A stretch of 45,501 bases of DNA from Mesostigma viride (GCA_009746045.1 RPFO01000540.1:2501-48001), one strand, 5' to 3'. Shown: positions 1 to 13,500, counted from the first letter of the stretch. Notes: generated by a model from the letters alone, not told the origin. Numbers and translations: made by a program.

Positions 1-1
1 C

Positions 2-3000
2 AAGCGCTGCCTCCGCTCCATCGAGGAGGCCGGCTACGCGGACCGCGTCGCCGTGCCACGCGTGGTGGAGGTCATGTGCACCCAGAAGGTGAGGAGGGTT
101 ACAAACCGTACCGTAATGTTGCGGTGTATTGTGATATTGCAACGGGGCGCAGACAGCAGCGCGAGGCCTGAGTCAGCACGTCGTCCTACTGTCACAGATG
201 TGGTAGAGAAGTCAGGTTCTCCCCTGTCCTTTGTCTTCGGCGCATTATTTTGAAAAGGGGAGGGGAGGGGAAGGGGGGGGGCAGGGGGTTGGTGGGGTAC
301 CGTCTGTCTTATTTGTCATGCCCCTGTTACGAGGGACGCCTGGCTTTTAAGCACAGCATGATGGGACATTGCATGCTTGCTGCACAGGCCCAAAAGAGAT
401 GGGTGACGCTGGTCCCTGCGCATTTGTTGCCCATCGGTGGTCGACCTGTACAATCAGGCAGACTCAATGCTCTTGGTGTGGGTGGCTGTGCTGCTCCAGA
501 CTGCACCCTAAACAAGCAACTTCACCTTCTAGTGGCATGCGCGCTGTTAATGAACGCAGCTACTACCATCCATCTGGCTACTTGAGTCTGAAACCCTAGT
601 TCCACCTGTCCACCCCCTCCCCCCACCCCTGCCCGCCACAGTTGCTGGTGATGGAGTTCCTGGACGGCATCAAGCTGCTGGATGTGCTGCTTAAGGGCGA
701 CGAGGCGTGCGGGGGCGTGCTGCGGGCGCACGCGGGTGGCATGGCGGGCGTGTTTGACGTCCTCTACAACGTGTGGGGCCAGATGGTCCTCGTCGACGGC
801 CTCTTCCACGCCGACCCACACCCGGGCAACATCATGCTCACGCGCGATGGGCGGGTGGGGCTCATCGATTACGGTGAGCGCCGGTCCCGTGGTGGGCGCT
901 GATGTGCTGCCACCTGTCCACGTGTTCCTGCTGAGGCAATGGTCGTTGAAGATAGCTTTCATCGTACCCCCCTTGTTGCCGTTGGCCGTGATGGTTCCCA
1001 TCTCGGGGTTTCACCCTGGTGGTGCCCCCTGGTGGTGGTGTCTGGGCGTTGTCGCATGAGTGGCTGCCGCCTGGCTACTTGTGCAGGACTGGCGCTGGTG
1101 CAGCAGCTGATGGATTGTGGTTCACATGCTGGTCCTGAAGCGTGGCGATGGAAGATGATTGCATATACGGGGGCTGGTTTTGACTCGTTGCATTGGGCAC
1201 ATGGAAGTGCTGCTCGTGGCAGTGACGGTGAAGCATGCTGCGCCCTGCCATGGTGCAGCACAAGCGACCTCCGCTCCTGTTGCCTCGCGCGAGCAGCTCC
1301 GGCCAGCAGGCTCCTCACCCCCACGAGCACAGTGCCATGCACACCTGGCCCTGGTGATGGGGTGTGCAGATCGTCTGCCATCCAACAACCGTTTTTCCAA
1401 GGGTTCTTCCTCGTTCCTTGGTTGCACTAACCTAACCTTCTTCCGTACCCAACGCTGGCCTAATCTGGCCCCTGCACCTGTCCTCCCGTTCCGCCACCTG
1501 GCGCCCGCAGGCGAGGCCAAGCAGCTCCCCGACCGCGTGCGGCTGGCGCTCTGCCGTCTGGTGGTGGCTATGGCCTCGGACGACCACGAGGCGGTGGCGG
1601 CGCGCATGATGGAGATGGACGACTTCATGCTGGCGCACAACACGGTGAGGGCACGCGCACTTGACACGGTGTAGGGGTGCATATATGTGGTCAGGACGCA
1701 TGCACCATATAGCTAGGGCACCTCATCATCTGTACGGCAACTACACAGAAACTACATCTATAGCAACTCCGCAACTATACACAGCTTTTGTGTGGCGCAA
1801 GTGGAAATTCCTGGTACTTGTGCACTTCAGCCCAAGTACTCTGAAACCATGCCGGTGGCGTGTACTCACAACTTGTTTGGTTGTGCTTGTGCTTTTGCGC
1901 GCACAGAAGCCGCTGCTGGTGGAGCTGGCCTACTCCTACTTTGACACGCGCAACACGTGGCTCTCCAAGATTAACCTGTTCGACTACACGCACAGCCCCT
2001 TCGTGAAGAACCCCATCGTCAAGGTGGGCAGTACTACGCGTGCAGTACTGCACCTCCGGTTGCCTGCCTGTCTACCCTCCAGATGTTGGGATCTATTTGA
2101 AGGCCTGTAGAGGACGCTCTTCTCCCCCGTCTTCTCCCACACTGCGGATGGGTTTGAAAGCCGATGTTGGGATCTATTTGAAGGCCTGTAGAGGACGCTC
2201 TTCTCCCCCGTCTTCTCCCACACTGCAGATGGGTTTGAAAGCAGATGTTGGGATCTATTTGAAGGCCTGTAGAGGACGCTCTTCTCCCCCTTCTTCTCCC
2301 ACACTGCGGATGGGTTTGAAAGCAGATGTTGGGATCTATTTGAAGGCCTGTAGAGGACGCTCTACTCCCCCTTCTTCTCCCACACTGCAGATGGGTTTGA
2401 AAGCAGATGTTGGGATCTATTTGAAGGCCTGTAGAGGACGCTCTTCTCCCCCGTCTTCTCCCACACTGCGGATAGGTTTGAAAGCAGATGTTGGGATCTA
2501 TTTGAAGGCCTGTAGAGGACGCTCTTCTCCCCCGTCTTCTCCCACACTGCGGATAGGTTTGAAAGCAGATGTTGGGATCTATTTGAAGGCCTGTAGAGGA
2601 CGCTCTACTCCCCCTTCTTCTCCCACACTGCAGATGGGTTTGAAAGCAGGTGCTGGGATCTATTTGAAGGCCTGTAGAGGACGCTCTACTCCCCCTTCTT
2701 CTCCCACACTGCGGATGGGTTTGAAAGCAGATGTTGGGATCTATTTGAAGGCCTGTAGAGGACGCTCTACTCCCCCTTCTTCTCCCACACTGCAGATGGG
2801 TTTGAAAGCAGGTGCTGGGATCTATTTGAAGGCCTGTAGAGGTTGCTCTACTCCCCCTTCTTCTCCCACACTGCGGATAGGTTTGAAAGCAGATGTTGGG
2901 ATCTATTTGAAGGCCTGTAGAGGACGCTCTACTCCCCCTTCTTCTCCCACACTGCGGATGGGTTGAAAGCAGATGTTGGGATCTATTTGAAGGCCTGTAG

Positions 3001-3564
3001 AGGACGCTCTTCTCCCCCGTCTTCTCCCACACGGCAGATGGGTTTGAAAGCAGGTGCTGGGATCTATTTGAAGGCCTGTAGAGGACGCTCTACTTCCCCT
3101 TCTTCTCCCACACTGCGGATGGGTTTGACAGCATTTCTCTCTGTGGTTTTTAATCAATCGCGAGGTGCACCAATGCCATGGAGTTGCGCAGTTGATTTGA
3201 CTTCAGAATTTGAGATTTTCATTATTATCATTGCTTATATTTGTGAAGTTTGACACAATTTTGATGAGTTCTGTCAAGGTGGGCTGTTTCAGTGGCCGTT
3301 GGATCCTCAAGTCCCAGCATGACCGATCATGGGGTCGCATGGGTAGTGTTTGCGATGCACCGACGGCTTGCGCCCATGCTTGCCGCAACGCCCCCCCCCC
3401 CCCCCCCCCCCCCGCCGCAGAACTCCAAAGACACCTTCTTCATCGTGCGGCTGGTCTACCTGCTGCGCGGCATGGCCACCTCCTTTGGCGTCTCCTCCTC
3501 CATGGCGTACGCGTGGGACAAGTACGCCAGGAAGGCGCTGGAGGCGGCGGGGGAGACCGTGTAA
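2..3564 (+). CDS. ABC1/ADCK (UbiB-like) atypical kinase, 3' part, 5 exons
   Basis: The 5' end lies outside the window. Exons 2-88, 642-873, 1511-1644, 1907-2023 and 3421-3564 (TAA) all have GT-AG borders and join in phase, giving 237 residues. Exon 2 carries the family hallmark FHADPHPGN (nucleotide/Mg-binding catalytic-loop equivalent) followed by LIDYG, the ABC1 counterpart of the kinase DFG motif. Exon 1 to 2 reads VPRVVEV...LVMEFLDG, the usual strand ahead of the hinge. Exons 3-5 encode the helical C-lobe. ABC1/ADCK proteins are ATP-binding kinase-like proteins of mitochondria or plastids tied to quinone and lipid metabolism. The exact subfamily and organelle cannot be told because the N-terminus is missing. 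The last intron (2024-3420) holds an 81-bp minisatellite and ends in a long C run just before the CAG acceptor. Codons end mostly in G or C. The gene converges on the sialidase gene. Family assignment is firm; function in this organism is inferred. Confidence 0.93.
2082..3133. repeat. 81-bp minisatellite, about 13 copies, intronic
   Basis: Unit starts GATGTTGGGATCTATTTGAAG and recurs at 2082, 2163, 2244 and onward every 81 bp to 3053, with one 80-bp unit near 2892-2971. Units differ by few bases (CTTCTCC versus CTACTCC, GATGTT versus GGTGCT). Because 81 is a multiple of three, several frames stay open through the array, but these are not genes: the array sits in the last intron of the ABC1 kinase gene. 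Each unit contains a pyrimidine-rich stretch followed by CTGCAG or CTGCGG, resembling a 3' splice site. Confidence 0.95.
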
Positions 3565-3667
3565 GCTTGCTGGTCGAGGAGAAGCAGAGAGACTGTTCAG
3601 CAGATGGTGCCCCAATGATGGGGACGGCAGGGATGCAAACATTTATCAAAATTTTCACTGACTGCAG

Positions 3668-3902
3668 TGCAGTCATTCACGCCTTAAGTTGGGTTGGGTT
3701 AAGTTGTGTTCACACCTGAAGTTGGGTCGCATATGATGTTGGCGTTCCAAGTTCAAAGTAGTTCATAATAGGATGTTTTAGTATCTTTAGTTCAAGTTAG
3801 TACAACTTAGTAGAGCCATTCACGCCTTAGGTTGGGTTCACGCCTTGAATTGGGTCGACCCCTTGAAAACCTCGAACCCAACTTAATGCGTGAATGACTG
3901 TA
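3668..3902. mobile_element. MITE-like element, 235 bp, 28-bp inverted ends
   Basis: Left end TGCAGTCATTCACGCCTTAA (3668 on) and right end, read in reverse complement from 3902, TACAGTCATTCACGCATTAA match at 26 of 28 positions. The interior repeats the motif TTCACGCCTTGAATTGGGTC and variants (near 3681, 3724, 3818, 3838). There is no ORF. No clear target duplication is visible, so the superfamily is unassigned. Confidence 0.7.
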
Positions 3903-3904
3903 CT

Positions 3905-4600
3905 TCCTTGCTCATGTCCTAGTTGGATCGGCTAGTTTTAAATAACTGAATGTGCTGTCGTATGTCGCGCATGCTACCAGGACATCAGAACTTCTCTTGT
4001 TCCAGTTCACTTGAGCACACTGTCCTGGTCCATGTTCCGGACTGATAGCTTCAATACTGCATCTGGGTAGTCTGCAGGTATCCCAGCGCGCTATGCCATC
4101 GCTTCTGTTCAAAGCCACCAAGATGGGGTGAACCAGCCAGAAGTTGTAGAACTTGTTTTCGGCATGCCCATCAGCTGTCACATCTATAATCGTATGGTGT
4201 TGGGGTAGCCTGGAGAGCAAAGTGGATTATTGCAGAGAGTTGATATCTCGGCTAATTCATGGCCAAGGCATCCAGATTTTGAGCTGATCCACGCTTTTGC
4301 TGTGATGTCTCCATGTGGGTAAGAAGAATGGTGGTTTGCTAGAATAAAGCTCTTCTTGTCCCCAGGTGTAAGAAACGGGAAACCAACCAACGTGTTGTGT
4401 GTTTGAAGCACCACAGGTTGTCCTTAGCCTCCCTATTAGGGACGTAAACTCAAGGCCTATATGATAACAAATTGTGAGTTCATTGCTAAGTTGAACGGTA
4501 AGCTTTCGTGGTTCTCTGAACATAGTTTAGTCCCTCTTCACGTAAGCCAGCCATAATTTCAATCAACAAAGCTACACATTACCCCTGTAACTAGGACCTA
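3905..4600 (-). other. Possible decayed coding remnant, unidentified
   Basis: Three overlapping minus-strand reading frames (4523-4257, 4414-4184 and 4220-3912) read as fairly ordinary protein (for example HTIIDVTADGHAENKFYNFW), but none is long and they switch frame. I do not recognise a family. The pattern fits a decayed mobile-element ORF, but this is inference only. Confidence 0.2.
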
Positions 4601-4613
4601 GATAGCTTATACC

Positions 4614-4735
4614 ATCCATTCCATCCCATGTTCCCCTCCCACTGAGGACTTACGCAGTCACGTGTCTATTTTCTACGTTGACGCAGTCACGTGTCTATTA
4701 ATTAATTAATTAATTAATTAATTAATTAAAGCTAC
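4614..4735 (+). repeat. Dispersed repeat module with GACGCAGTCACGTG and (TTAA)-rich tail
   Basis: CCATCCCATGTTCCCCTCCC, then ACTGAGGACTTACGCAGTCA, is shared in inverted orientation with 37456-37520. GACGCAGTCACGTG plus YCTATTAATT occurs at 4680 and in reverse complement at 33899-33870; a partner lacking the first G lies at 4652. The module ends in a (TAAT)n tract (4698-4728). A weaker relative is at 5605-5680. Confidence 0.6.
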
Positions 4736-6890
4736 ACATTTCCATCTCCATTCATAGTCATAATTCAGGACGACTCGAGAACGCGGAAAGATAACGGCAG
4801 GCTCGAGCTACCATGGTCCGGATTCTCCTGATTTCTGGCCTGGGCTGGTTGTCTCCTTGATAGTTTCTTTGCAGTGAGATGGAAGGGTAGCCGTTATAGC
4901 TAGGTTGTAGGGTTCACGTGACATACCTGTTGGGGTGCGGCCTGATCTGGAACAGTAGTGGCACAAGGTTTGGCCAGCCAGTTTTTCCTGGCCAGGTGGC
5001 AGGAGCTATGTTGAGAGATAAAACTGCCACTCTCTATGATCCGTAGTGCTTAACTAGATCTAGACTTTTTCTCTCACGCAATATGTGACCTAATAGCCCC
5101 GCAGACTTCCGTAAGACGCCGGCATTTAGAACGCCGATTTGCGTCATGTGTTCAGACGCACAATTTGCGTGGTGAAAAAAATCCGTCCGGGCCAAGGCAG
5201 CGTGACACGCAACAAAGACAAAGCAAATCCACCTACCTAAGGTGGGCCTCTTCTCTTATCCCGCCCACCCTCCCTGCGTGCTTTGGGGGTAAGGCTAGCC
5301 TTTGACAAGCATTAGTGTTTCCATGAGCATCGGACGAAATACAGAAATGATCTTTTTTCGTGATTGATTCATTTTCATGCATAAGCTAGGGTGCTCTACC
5401 GTTCGAATTTTCTTATAGCGCGGATCTTTCTGCGTGCGTGGACCCATCGAAACTTTGTGAGCACGGTTGGTTTGCGGCACATGCAACCCTAGTCGGTGGG
5501 GGTTGCGCGTGTGACCAAATTTGGCAACCATAGTGATTCCGGCCCCGTGGTGCCCGCAACCCTGTCACTAGAAACTAGAAGCGCTAGATAGCTAGATCTG
5601 CATCCGCCCCATTCCATTTCGTTCCCTCTGAGGACTTAGTCTCATATGACGCAGTCTACGCGTAAATCAATCAATTTAATGAACAAGCTCTGGAACAAAG
5701 AGGTGCGGCGCCGCTAGCAGCGCAAGGATCCATATGACACCGGCATAACTGTTGCATACTTGGCAATGGCTGAACCGTTAACGTGGCACGGTCAAAGCTG
5801 CGGCCGAGGCTTGATGTATTAACCCAGGGCAGTCTATTATGGAGAAAATTCTCAGCCCTTCACAACAAAAACGTTTTCAAAAATTTGTTGTGATGAGATG
5901 GAACGACTGAACGTGATACAGGTTGTCAAGGCAATACATTATTTGGATTCCGCATTGCCTGCAAGGTGCAAGTGTGTCAGTCCTTGGGACTTTCTAATCA
6001 GTCCGGTTGGGCATGTAACAGCCTGTGAGGATACACACACACAGCAAAAATCAATCGGCCATCTAGTTATGGCCTATCCCCGCTGTATAACAGATCTGCC
6101 AGACTGTCACAGTACTTAGCACTTAGGGGACCAGTTGCCTCTGCAAAGGTTGTGATACGTGCCCAACCAGGCAGGAATTACGCCACCCTCGCTCATAGAA
6201 TCACAGCAGGGCGCCAGCCTCTCCATAATCCTCGTGTGCGCCGCAGAAATGCCAGTCACGATAGCCTCTGCACACCCTGGATGATTGCCAACAATCTGCT
6301 GGATGCCACTTTATGTTGTGCAGCTCATTGGTTATGGTACCATATTATCCGCTACAGTGGGTGGCTGTTGGTATCGCCACGATGACATCTGGCAATCATC
6401 CTACCAATCAGTTGACAGAACAGCTGCACCGTGGTTGGTTGCACAACCCCAAGCCTGCACCTAATCAGACTAATGAGGTCACCACCCTGCCCATCGGCCC
6501 GCAGGCATCGGGCATAGATTTACCCGGCTAGCCTGATCATCCCCTTTTACTGCCCCGTCCGCACTGTGAGCTTTGCCGAGTGCTGAGGCAAGAGTTGCAG
6601 CAGGGCTACCAATTTGGTTCGTAAGACCCAGATATATACCGAGTGGGTCGCGCCTCATCCGTTGCAGGTCCTCAGGTCTGTGCACACGCCACCTCGGGTT
6701 TGTGCAACACGCTCAGAAAGCTGCCAAGGACCCTCCCACCCTTCTGTGTACCCAGACTCGAAGCAGGCATGGTTGTGCATGTCAGTAGACCTGCAGCACC
6801 AGCGTTGTTTTCATAAAGTCGGCGGCTCGCGCCTGGCCACACAGGCAAGGCGACGAGTGAGGCAGGGGTGTGGCACGCGGGAGTGAATCA
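4736..6890. other. Intergenic, no supported gene
   Basis: Mixed-composition sequence between the convergent ABC1 kinase and sialidase genes. ORFs here are short (up to 90 codons), without recognisable motifs or splice-consistent neighbours. A diverged copy of the GACGCAGTC module is at about 5605-5680. Nothing else is supported. Confidence 0.5.
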
Positions 6891-7572
6891 GGGGCATCAG
6901 GATACAGGACCTGCTCATGCACCATGACCTGTCCATGCGCCATGACCTGTCCATGCACCATGAAGCCTGCACTGGATGCCGCAGCAGAGTCGGGCCTGAC
7001 AAGCGCCACATGCACACCCAGGCTAGCTCGACCCGTCAGCACAAGCGCTGCAAGTCTCACGTATCTGCACCGCGTCCCTTGGACCATGCCACACACAAGG
7101 AGATCCGCACAAGGCAGGCCCTGCAAGGAACACCTAGGCTCTCCTGCTGGCAACCGCAACGCGGCCAGGGGCTGCCACCGATGGCGCAGCCACTGCCGCG
7201 CACCCACGAATTGAGGCATGCACCCGCTCCCTTGCTGACCCCACGCGCGTGGGCTGCAGGCGGCTGCGTGTCACACCCATGGTACACCCTTGGGACCGCC
7301 TCATTGGCGCGGCGAAGCAGCCGGTTGTGAGGGAGGATGCGATGGACCATACGGTGGCGAGGCATAGCAGCCAGCATAGGGTGATGAGGCATAGCAGCCA
7401 GCATAGGGTGACGAGGCATAGCAGCCAGCTCCCAGGCCCTATAACCACCTGGTCCGTCCGATTCCAGGCAGCGAGCCAAGTGGCATCCCGTCATGCACGG
7501 CGCGCCGGGGTCATGCACGCACAAAACAGCATGGCACGTGGCGAGGGCATGTTGGGGCCAGGTGGCCAGGCA
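6891..7572. repeat. Sialidase 3' flank with short tandem repeats
   Basis: Downstream of the sialidase stop. It contains an 18-bp imperfect repeat based on CCATGACCTGTCCATGCG (about 6919-6965) and a 27-bp repeat based on GAGGCATAGCAGCCAGCATA (about 7358-7428, three copies). Frames in this stretch are products of the repeats. No polyadenylation signal is obvious. Confidence 0.5.
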
Positions 7573-10500
7573 TCACCGGAAGGCAATGGAGGGTGGCCAG
7601 GCCTCGTCAACGATCCTGGGCCCCAGCTCCATGCTACTGAGGTTAAGCGCCACGTGGCGGATGCGCAGGCGATGCCACGAGTAGAGGATGTGGATGATGG
7701 CGTCGCCGCCACCCTGCTGGGATGGTGTGCCTCCGTGTGACACCTGACAGGACCAGGCAGCAGATGCATGGTCGGGTGGAGGCGGCCGGGGCAACCATGA
7801 GAGAGGCCCTGGTATCGTGGCTTGTCAGCAAGGTATACCGTTGGCTTGGGAGCCTATTGCCCCATAGCTATGTCGGCATCCGCCAGCATGAGCAGCAAGA
7901 AGAGTAGGAGCACATGCTGGCTGTCACGCAATGCCAGGCCTGGCAAACCACCGTGCCTGTGCTTGCAAGGGGACGACTGCCATCGGCTTGACAACTTCAA
8001 AGAGGTACCAGCAACCTGCCAGCGTTGTAGGCACCGTCGGCCTGCAGGCATGGGAACCTGTCAACGACTTGTCTACAATTGGTAGTAAGGTTCATGCATG
8101 GATGGATGCGTAAGAACAAAAGCATGGACACCGACAGCCACCCTGCCCACAACCCACCCACCCACCCACCCACCCACCCACCCACCCACCCACCCACCCA
8201 CCCACCCACCCACCCACCCACCCACCCACCCACCCACCCACCTGCACCATGGACGGGTAGGAGAACCCCCCTCGGCTCGCCTCCAGCACCGCCAGCGCGT
8301 GCCAGTGGACGCCATCCGCCGACGCCGCCACGTTGAGAGGCGTGCGCAGGCGCGGGCGGCTGTGGTTGTACACCAACAGCTGGCGCACCAGCATGGTGCG
8401 CGGGTGGTGCCAGCTGGACCTGTCCCCAGGCTCCAGGGTGGCTGACGTGGCATCCTGCGGCAGCACGCATACATCATATTCCCCCCCCACACCCCGCATT
8501 GGGCAGACCGCACCCTCAGCATCGCATACGCCCAACACAGCCCTATTTTGTTGTATACAGCTGCGTCAAAGAGTCATTATCAACAAATTAGGTCATAGGA
8601 TCGTGAGAATACGATGAACGCCTGCACATGCACCATGACCAGGCGTGAGCAGCCCTCGTACTGCGCATCTCCTTGGGCGGCTCGCACATCCAGCCACGCG
8701 ACACACGTAGAGGGACCCCCCCCCCTTGGTGCCCCGAGCTGCCACCACTCACCGCGCGCAGCCGCATGGCCACCGGCGTGCGCAGGGTGACCGCGTCCAC
8801 GCCCGCGTTGGGGTTGGGCAGCCCCGTGCGCGCCATGGGCGACCACGAGGCGCCGCCGTCGCGGGACGCCGCCCACGCCAGGTAGCCGTAGTCCACGCTC
8901 GTGCGCGCGAGCATGAGGATGGTCGGCAGGGCGCCGCTGGCACTAGCGTCTGTCGCATGGCAAGGGTTGCCAGGGGGGGGGGGGGAAGGGGGTACGCGGG
9001 TGCGTGTGACCGAATGGTGCAGAGGTTTGGCCACTGCCGGCAAGGGTGTCCACTTGAGGGGCCACCGCCGGTCCTTGCTGAACAAATGGGTGACCAATTG
9101 CGGGCCAAGCAACGAGCTCCTTCCTTGTTGCATCATCCCTTGTTGCACCGTGTTGCTCCGTGCCACATGCCCATGCTGCAAAAACGAGTGAACAGCCCTT
9201 GTTGGCCATCATGCGATGGAAGCACTGCTGGGTGCCGCTCACCAGGCGTGCCAAACCCTCCGTGTTTCCAGAGCCGAGCCAGGGGTCGCCATGGAAGGCT
9301 TCACACACCCTGGGCAAGGCACCGCTGTCTGCTTCATCGGCCATCCTGCAATATGAGGGGGACAGGGTATGCGATAGGTCCCCAAGACGTACGGTGACAA
9401 CCGAGGCGCCCAACACGGTGGAGGAGACGGGGCCCCATCCAGCGGGCGCCAGCTGATGGCATCACAACAACGCAGCCAACAGCACCGCGTCCCCCCAGCG
9501 TGCTCCGCCCGTGCCATGCCCGTGCCCCTGCCCGCGCCACCCTGGGTTACCTTGCGGGCCGTGTTGGCCCTGCGGGTCGTGTTGCGGCTGCAGCATCAGC
9601 ACGGGCTGGATGGCCGCCACCTGGGAAGGGTCGTTCACAGGGGGCGAGCGGTGCCAGCTGTGTCCCTGGTCGTCCGACGTCTCCACGTGGGACTGGTGGG
9701 GGCGCCACGTGGGACAGAATAAAAGGCCGCGCGCAAGCGGAGATAGTGTGGGGGGTCATGCTTGCGATCAGCTTTACCAGGCGCAGCGTTGTGGGACCAC
9801 GTGGGGTCGCCCCAGCCATATGGCAGTCAGGGATAAAGCGAGTGCGAGGCAAGGATGCAGCGTGCGCGATGGGCTATCGTTCGGAAGCGAGCTCCCTGCT
9901 GTTGCGCAGGTCGCGACAGTAGTGCGAACTAACCGCTTTAGTGATACCCATAAAATGGGCAAACCTGAAACAACACACCGACCACACCAGACTGGAAGAC
10001 AGGGACTAACGTGCCGGTGTCGGCATAATGTGGGCGTCTGCGGGGGCTTGCGGGCAGCAATGGCAACGCATGGCATGATGCAGTCTTTAACACAAGACTG
10101 GATACGCTTTAGACAAACAGGCATAAGGTTTAGACGAGACCCAAACACCCTTCATGCAGGACAACACAAGCTATGCAGGTCCTATACATTTCTATCTTTT
10201 GGTCCATTGGAGTTCCTTCCCACCAAGGGAAACATTTATTTTACATTTTGTGTGCTAGGCTTTATACATACAGCCTATACCACACCTTCAAATCAGTGCA
10301 CATCAATATCAAGTTGGTTATTGTAGCACCATGCTGGGGGCCCAGCATACTCGAACACAAGGTGTTGCCCCCACACCTCCTACCTGGCCACCCTACGTCC
10401 CCTGCACCACTCTAAATACTGACTGCCCATCACAGCTGCGCCACGCCTGGCGCAGGTACAAGGTCTAGCGACGTACATTAGAAGCGTAGAAGTCGGCCTG

Positions 10501-13500
10501 CACTTCGGCATCACACTCAGCGCCGACACAAAAGGGCCGGCCGGAGCGGTACCCTTGTGGCAAGCGCTAGTGCTAAGCTACCTACGGCAGGTCGGTCCCC
10601 TTTTAGCCCGTCCGCATGTCACACATAAACTGAGCAAAGCTCAACAAATCCAGGGTCTTTGGATAAGACCAAATACAGACATGTATGAGCACCATGTGCA
10701 CAGCCCCGCATGTAAGCTGTACAGGCGTGGCAGGACCGTCACACTGTCACACTATCCGACACGCGTGCTGGGGTGCCCCACCGTCCAAACCATGCCGGTG
10801 CGCTCCACACTGGATGGCGCCACCACGCGCCCACTGGGGAGCACCACCGGCTTGCCGCGCACGGGGCCCTCCAGGCCAACGGGCAGCCTGGGCAAACGCC
10901 AGGTGGCCACGCCATGCCACCACAGGGGGGGGTAGGGTCACGGGGGGTTACCATTACAGCGCAAGCCTTGTCACCTATTGGGCAGTAGATAGGAGCAGAA
11001 GGTCCACAATCTCCCGCATGCAACGTGCCCTCGGGGAGACCCTTGCCATCTGATGTAACCACTGCGTGGGAACGGCGCGGGCCAGCACAGATGCTTGACA
11101 AGCCAAGTGGTGGGCCACCAGGGTGAGGGACGGCTTCCCGCAGCGGTTTATCTAGCAACGTGCCCGCGTCGCGATGATGGCCACTGACGCTCGCCACGGT
11201 GCCTAGCAATGGGCGCTTCACACTATCAGCATACGTGTAGAGCGGCAAGCTTTGGCAGGGCCGGGGAAGGGGGCTCACCAGGCCGTCCATCGTGTCAACC
11301 CCACCCATGTGGACCGATGACCCCAGACCTGAGGTACAAGCCCACAGATACACCCACAAACGCACCTGCAAACACACCCAAACCGTTGGCGCATATCAAG
11401 GGGGTGCGAGACATGGCCACCCTCAACCCCACACGGTTCGGGCCGCATAGGGCTTAGGGCCGCCGAGGGACCGCGCGAGCGTGGCCAAATGGCAGGGACG
11501 CGACAGACCATTGTCAGACAGCATGCGTGCAGTCGACATGGGCTCCGAATCCTCTGGTCCTCAGGCTCTAAACGCCCCCTTGCTCGATTCCAACGCCTTG
11601 CTCCATGAGGGGGAGGTTTCCAAGTTTCAGCAGCAGCCTACCATGCGCCGCAGCAGGGAGCAAGGACGACAGGACGCCCCCGCAACAGGAGCATACGCCC
11701 AACGCCCCGCGCTGCCCAGCTACAGGAGCATGCGCCCAACGCCCCGCGCTGCCCAGCAACAGGAGCATGCGCCCAGCGCCCCGCGCTGCCCAGCAAACAG
11801 TGCATGGGCCCAACGCCCCGCGCTGCCCAGCTACAGGAGCATGGGCCCAACGCCCCGCGCTGCCCAGCTACAGGAGCATGCGCCCAACGCCCCGCGCTGC
11901 CCAGCTACAGGAGCATGCACCCAACGCCCAGCAAACAGTGCATGCGCCCAACGCCCCGCGCTGCCCAGCAACAGGAGCATGCGCCCAATGCCCCGCGCTG
12001 CCCAGCAACAGGAGCATGCGCCCAACGCCCCGCGCTGCCCAGCTACAGGAGCATGCGCCCAACGCCCCGCGCTGCCCAGCAACAGGAGCATGCGCCCAAT
12101 GCCCCGCGCTGCCCAGCAACAGGAGCATACGCCCAACGCCTGCCCCGACCGACCGGAATCCATACATCCACCCCATCGCCAGGTGTCATATCGTACCTGG
12201 TGGGTGCGGACCAGGTCTCGCCGCCGTCCCATGATCGCCGGCACAGACCCCACCAGTGCCTGCAGGGGGAAAAGCACGCGCCCGACGCCAGGCAGGTATC
12301 AGCCATGGCAAATGACCAGGGACAAACCAAGAGCGGAAACCACGTCCTCCCCCACCACCGCACCTCCATCTCTGCGGTCATCTGGCTGACAGGGTCACTA
12401 CCCATAACCACCAATGAAACCCTGGCAACTGCCATGAACGAGACCACCAGGGGAATGGGGAAGAGTGGGAGGGCAGTGCTCTAGTGCAAAGCGTTCTTGG
12501 TGTTTCCTATCGCAAATGTAGCAGTAATGCGGGCATTGACACAACACAAGGGAGAGCACGGTTGCCCATCTTGACCTGACGTCCGGGCCCACTTTGTAGA
12601 ACAGGAGCAACGGCTGGTCCCTGCCAGGGGGCTGGAATAGAACCGGGTTCCACGTTGGGTGTCGCACGCGCCAGCTGTCATCGCCACGGGGATGAGCGCG
12701 TGCGGTTGCGTTCATGGCTGTTTCTGGCATGATGGAAACCGGGAGGGTTGCCTCCGCCACCGCCTCAGACGGCGGGTCACCAGTAGCCACCTCAACCGGC
12801 CGCGACCACCGCTGGGTGCCCCAGGGGCGCCGCGACACCCAGACTGCACGGGGGCGCAGGGGAGGGGCAGGGCGGGTCATCGTGGGAACAGCCGTGTCAT
12901 GTTTGTGCACCCACGAGGGTGTCCGCTGTCAGCATCACAGTGCGAGACATGGGACGCACTCGTGGTTTTGTCTGGCCGTGCTGTGGCCTGCCAGCCACCA
13001 GCTAGGTCAACGCCGCAACATGGTGCCACACAGCCAGGGTGCTCATTGCCAGGGTGATGGGCAACAGTGAGCAGGCACCTGGGGAAAGGGGGGGGGGTGC
13101 AAAAATGATGGGGCAAGCCCTTGGGTGTGCCACTGACGATTGTTATTCCTTTATAATCTAGCTCTCGTAGGGGCGACGTGGCGGCACATGCTCTGCCACG
13201 AGCAGTTGCCAGCTGGCACTAATGGCAGGCGCGCCGTGCAGACACCCCCAGCCATGGTGATGCCGTCTTGCAACCATGCCAAGTTATAACGCACAACCCG
13301 GACGAGACGGTATCTACGCATCGTGGAGGCACCCGCAAAGATATGGCAGCCAGAACCAGCGCTGGGTCGGCCTTGCTTCCCCCTCATGCGCGGTAGGGGG
13401 GGATCCCTCAAACAGCCAGGCGGCTTCTGCCCAGCCATGGGTTCCTTTGCAATGCATCCACACGGTCCTCCTGGCGTCCCGTCTGCCCTTGCCTGCCCCT

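Noticed and set aside
2034-3032. 332-codon and 308-codon ORFs over the minisatellite
   Set aside because: 81-bp unit keeps frames open on both strands; the region is an intron between clear ABC1 exons.
8753-8936. Sialidase exon 7 starting at GCCAG/CGGC (8936)
   Set aside because: It breaks the phase with exon 6. Acceptor GACAG/ACGC (exon start 8949) joins in frame to give DASASGALPT.
11481-12389. 302-codon ORF with RSMRPTPRAAQ repeats
   Set aside because: 37-bp minisatellite in sialidase intron 4, opposite to or beside a real 63-bp exon (12197-12259).
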